Shown piece after piece: positions 61,301 to 64,000 of a stretch of 64,000 nucleotides of DNA (its first letter is position 1; every line of letters starts with the position of its first letter). Source of the DNA: Taenia hydatigena (taxonomy: Eukaryota; Platyhelminthes; Cestoda; Cyclophyllidea; Taeniidae); assembly GCA_036345935.2 (NCBI GenBank), contig JADWOT020000006.1:2109493-2173492 (forward strand), in the 5' to 3' direction. Position numbers and translations under genes: made by a program. The notes beneath the pieces are model-generated. The model saw only the letters and a list, made by a program, of their open reading frames with translations, ran no database searches and was not told the origin of the DNA.

Positions 61301-64000
61301 TTGTCAAATGCATGCCAGTATTTGGTGTGCACGCATTGTAAAGCACCAGTCCGTCATCTCTTCCTTTCGGTGTGCTCTTCACTACTTTCCTCTTTATTTC
61401 TCTTGCAAAAAGTTCTCATCTTCTGCCTTTTTTTACTATTCTTTGGGCCATTTTGACTTCTTCTTGGCATTAGACAAAAAAACCGCACACAAAATGGGGC
61501 GGAATGGGACGCAAACCAGGAGTTGAAATAAGGCAGAGCTACTTTTGACTTTTGTATCATTTCTAGCGACAAAACCTTGCATTTGACTGAAATTTGCTGC
61601 TATTGTTGCCGCATTTGGCAAGAATTTCAAACCATGTACACTAACAAAGACTACTGAACAAAGCATTTTCAAAGCTTTTGATTGGTTGTTCGAGTTTCGT
61701 CATTAAAAAGAACAAGTCAATTTCCATTGCCCACAATTAGGTGTAAAATATAAATTTAAGGTGTTTTAAGGCCCTTTGTCCGTCACAGTCATTGAGAAGA
61801 ACCTGGGTATGCTCTAGTGCGGGAGGTTGGGAAGGGATTATCCTTGTTGCAAGAGGTGCAACAACACTTTCGATACTCATGTCCATTGTGCCTATTTTTC
61901 ATACAGCAACGAAAAAAATATTTTAGAAAAAAGCAAAAAACACACTCCGTGGAAACACTTTAATTTGAAGCCGTGTGCCGCAAAACACGTTGCGAAAACT
62001 CTAAAACCCTCAGTAGCCAAACGACTTTTTGTAGAACTCTCCAGAAAATGCAGCATATTTGAAAGAAAATCCTTCTGTCAGTCATCACATTAAACTTGGT
62101 TATAGCATTGTGATTCATCACTCCATGAATCAACAATAGCAGCCATCATTGTGGACCGGAAGTCCAACCAACTTGGAAGTAAGTGTAGGACAGGAATGTG
62201 TGACAAGTTTCTACGAACAACGTTTCTCTTCAAAAGCCAAATTCATTGACAACACTGAAGAGTGGACTGAGCTGGGAGTCTTTGAATCAGACGGCGATGG
62301 TTTGTCTTACATGTTCATTGGAGATAACAAATCGGACTTAATTTAACCCACTGCTAAAGAAAAATGAGATAAAATTAAGAAAAAAGGGATGAAAGGGGTG
62401 AACACCCAGCCCCTTTAACTAATTTGCCCTTTTCAATACTAATGCGGCCTCGAGCAAGCTTCGTGCCTTCACAAGTTGGGAATTTTACGTCTGTCAAAGT
62501 CAATTTTACTCCCAGAAATGCAGCTCTTGAAGTTAGGGAAAATAATGACATTACTTCCAACATATTCATTTGTCCAATTCTATATTTTTTTGAAAAAAAT
62601 CAAAGTGGTTGACAGTTTGTTAGAAAAAAACTGACTTTTCCTTTCGCCTTATTTATTGTTCTCGTCGAATTTAAAAGCAAAAATTCCAACCTACTGCAAA
62701 TGCAAATGCTATCTAAAATTGCATTTTCCTTTTAGGGTGGGATTGTAACAGCACATTCAACTTTACATGTGCCATGATTTATGTCCCGTTTTTATTCACA
62801 CCTTTTAGAAGGCTCACTTCTCCCCCAAAATGTGCATTTTAAAGTATTTTAATTCTTGAAAGGAGTTATTGCGTATGCTGGCAAAAATCCTGTCCTCTTA
62901 TTGCGGTGCGTTAATACCTCAAAAACTTTTTCGCAGCCATATATTTGACTTAAAATAAGACACACACTTTTTAAAAAAATTGCAATGCCTACGATTTGTG
63001 CTTAAACGCGAGTTAAAATAAATTGAGCATGAATGAAGCTTATTCACAACTCTGGATGGGTTTCTTAAAATGACAACTTAAATCTTCAAGTAAGTGCATT
63101 TCCTGAACAAAACAGGGTAAAAAATTGTTGTAAGCAGCATTTGAAAGGTAAAGTAAATAGGTGGCTAGCAAAATCAGTAGTAGCAATTCCAACTTTTTGG
63201 TATGTAAATGAGGATACCAAGCAAGCAACTCAAAATCACTTTTGTAAAACACCAAAATGCGAGTCTAACACCCGTCACTAACACTAAAACTTTTAAAAAT
63301 AGACATTACCAAAGAAGTTTAACCATGTTGTAGTTTAAAATGGGACTTGCAACAATTCGATAAAGTATATCTCACAAAATATTCTTACTAATGGAAGAGC
63401 CTGTGGTGAAGGTAGACCATTTTGTTGACCGGAATACTGGTCTGTGTTGTCGTCATCTACAAAGGTCTCAATAATGCGACGGTGAATCTAAAAAGAGAGC
63501 ATTTATGCAAAGGAAAACTTGCATGAATGAAAAAGGAAAATTTTCATAGAGGATGGCTAACATTTCCGTCCGCAGTTTTCATTTCGATTACTTCACGAAC
63601 AACCGTTTGTTCTTGGCCTTGAGCATTGACACGTTTCTTCTTCGTGACTGACTTTTTTGTAATGTGTTCAGAACCTAACACGAAAAATACTACTAATTCA
63701 AAGAGGCATGGCCAATATTTTGATCTGCAAGACAGAAGGGCAATTGACAGTCCCTGTAAAATCTGTTTTTTAGAAAAAAATGCAAGATAAATGCCTTATG
63801 ATTTTAACAAAATCTGACTTAAATAAATGAATAGAGTTGATGTCGTAGGACCCTTACCAGGGTTAGAAAACTGGTTTGCTTTTCCATCAGTTGGCGGGAA
63901 AACGTTGCTTTTGTATCGGCCGCGAACATTGCCGGGAGGTCGATAATGAGCAACTACAACACATTGTCCATTACCAGAAGCCTTTCCGAATCCCACTTCT
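55069..64000 (-). CDS. Two-CAP-domain GAPR-1-like protein, 5' end off window, 7 exons seen
   Basis: Minus-strand spliced gene. Exons in order: 64000(partial)-63858, 63674-63562, 63487-63389, 60469-60368, 57405-57264, 56203-56123, 55346-55069 including the stop. Every junction is GT-AG and the phases fit (1, 0, 0, 0, 1, 1), giving one unbroken frame. The product holds the C-terminal part of a first CAP domain (GFGKASGNG, RPPGNV), a roughly 65-residue linker, a full second CAP domain (HNRYR, GEN, NWYQE, NFTQMVW, FPPGNV) and a Ser/Pro tail. CAP proteins of the GAPR-1/GLIPR2 type are usually cytosolic and associate with Golgi or lipid-raft membranes; flatworm relatives are called group 2 venom-allergen-like proteins. 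The usual family protein has one CAP domain of about 150 residues, so two in one chain is notable. No C-terminal membrane segment is visible; the N-terminus cannot be judged. Further small exons inside the 2.9 kb intron 3 are not excluded. Family is sure; exact function is not. Confidence 0.85.
56123..56203 (-). CDS. CAP gene exon: second CAP domain (NWYQE)
   Basis: The exon is 81 bases, phase 1 to phase 1, with acceptor GATTGCAG and donor GTAAGTC. With the borrowed base it reads ANDVVSNWYQEASRFKY, then GREPVSIQGI. The WYxE Glu is the second conserved cavity Glu of the CAP family. The exon corresponds to the helix before the CAP1 signature strand. Confidence 0.9.
57264..57405 (-). CDS. CAP gene exon: second CAP domain core (GEN motif)
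   Basis: The exon is 142 bases, phase 0 in and phase 1 out, with acceptor TTGATTGCAG and donor GTAAGTTT. It encodes RLNAMAQEWADFLV, then VCLSNSG, then GVRLGENITSRWSN and GELEES. The Glu of GEN is the first cavity Glu of CAP proteins. Where GAPR-1 has His in LKHS, this protein has Asn in LSNS (codon 57345-57343). An internal GTATGT could act as an alternative donor but would break the domain. Confidence 0.9.
60368..60469 (-). CDS. CAP gene exon: start of second CAP domain (HNRYR)
   Basis: The exon is 102 bases and phase 0 at both ends. It encodes LPSKQSPLEFSEDMLK followed by VHNRYRRVHGAPDLVLSG, matching the first helix of CAP domains (pattern HNxYRxxHG.P.L). The donor is GTGAGT at 60367. The acceptor TTTTAG at 60470 follows a pyrimidine-rich run; a second in-frame AG about 15 bases downstream (before TCGCCGCTG) would shorten the exon by five codons without changing frame. 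It is small and has no long open frame of its own, so simple reading-frame scans miss it. Confidence 0.82.
60470..63388. other. Large intron 3 of the CAP gene
   Basis: About 2.9 kb lies between the acidic linker exon and the second CAP domain. I found no further exon with matching phase (0/0) and coding-like content, though a short linker exon could be hidden. The plus-strand frame at 60460-60858 is antisense to the HNRYR exon and is not a gene. Confidence 0.55.
63389..63487 (-). CDS. CAP gene linker exon (acidic)
   Basis: The exon is 99 bases, phase 0 on both sides, with a pyrimidine-rich acceptor (CTCTTTTTAG) and a GTAAGAA donor. It encodes IHRRIIETFVDDDNTDQ followed by YSGQQNGLPSPQALPL. 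It is an acidic patch and then a Gln/Pro-rich stretch, probably a flexible spacer before the second CAP domain. Confidence 0.78.
63562..63674 (-). CDS. CAP gene linker exon (basic)
   Basis: The acceptor is at 63675-63676 (TTAG) and the donor GTTAGC at 63561. The exon is 113 bases and completes the split Gly codon from the previous exon. It reads SEHITKKSVTKKKRV, then NAQGQEQTVVREVIEMK, then TADGN. It is Lys-rich at the start and mixed charge later, with no known domain; it links the two CAP domains. The donor lacks the A at +3, so it is somewhat weak, but the next exon joins in phase 0. Confidence 0.8.
63858..64000 (-). CDS. CAP gene exon 1 of window: end of first CAP domain (partial)
   Basis: The frame entering from beyond the window reads EVGFGKASGNGQ, then VVVAHYRPPGNVRG and NVFPPTDGK, which are the last beta strands of a GAPR-1-type CAP domain (compare the family pattern GVGKA...VVARY.P.GN). 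The exon continues into linker (ANQFSNP) and ends with one base of a codon before the donor GTAAGG at 63857. The His and first Glu positions of this domain lie outside the window, so its cavity cannot be assessed. Confidence 0.88.

Overview
The window looks like nuclear DNA of an intron-bearing animal. It has spliced exons with GT-AG borders, long non-coding stretches, many microsatellites and diverged dispersed repeats, and no operons or dense reading frames. My best guess is a parasitic flatworm, most likely a tapeworm: the moderate GC, the microsatellite style and a GAPR-1-like (group 2 venom-allergen-like) CAP gene fit that, but nothing here proves the species. Only one gene is well supported.

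That gene lies on the minus strand at the right end (about 64000 down to 55069) and runs off the window at its 5' end. Seven exons can be joined by canonical splice sites with matching phases. They encode the C-terminal end of one CAP (SCP/TAPS) domain, a basic then acidic linker, a complete second CAP domain and a Ser/Pro-rich tail. It resembles GAPR-1/GLIPR2 rather than secreted CAP proteins. In the second domain both histidines of the usual His/Glu/Glu/His cavity are Asn, while both Glu are kept. A poly(A) signal follows the stop by about 200 bases.

From 1 to about 54000 I see no convincing functional gene. Region by region: 1-2830 holds one copy of a dispersed repeat (R3). 2838-3173 is a decayed coding segment, coiled-coil-like, with one internal nonsense codon. 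3176-33000 holds scattered dispersed repeats (R1, R2, R3, R4 fragment, R5), a weak tyrosine-phosphatase-like motif near 11200, and microsatellites including a roughly 100-base GAA tract at 15362. 33000-50990 is a large direct tandem duplication: unit A about 33000-42790 (9.8 kb) and unit B about 42790-50990 (8.2 kb). Unit A carries an inverted copy of the terminal exon and 3' flank of the CAP gene (about 36490-37690 matching 55345-54100 on the other strand); unit B has about 210 unrelated bases there. 51000-53600 carries a 205-base TCC tract, a second R5 copy and a 188-base GAAT array, followed by another R2 copy to about 54060.

The region therefore reads as a CAP gene beside a large gene-poor tract shaped by segmental duplication, dispersed low-copy repeats and microsatellite growth. 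Repeat boundaries were read by eye and are approximate.
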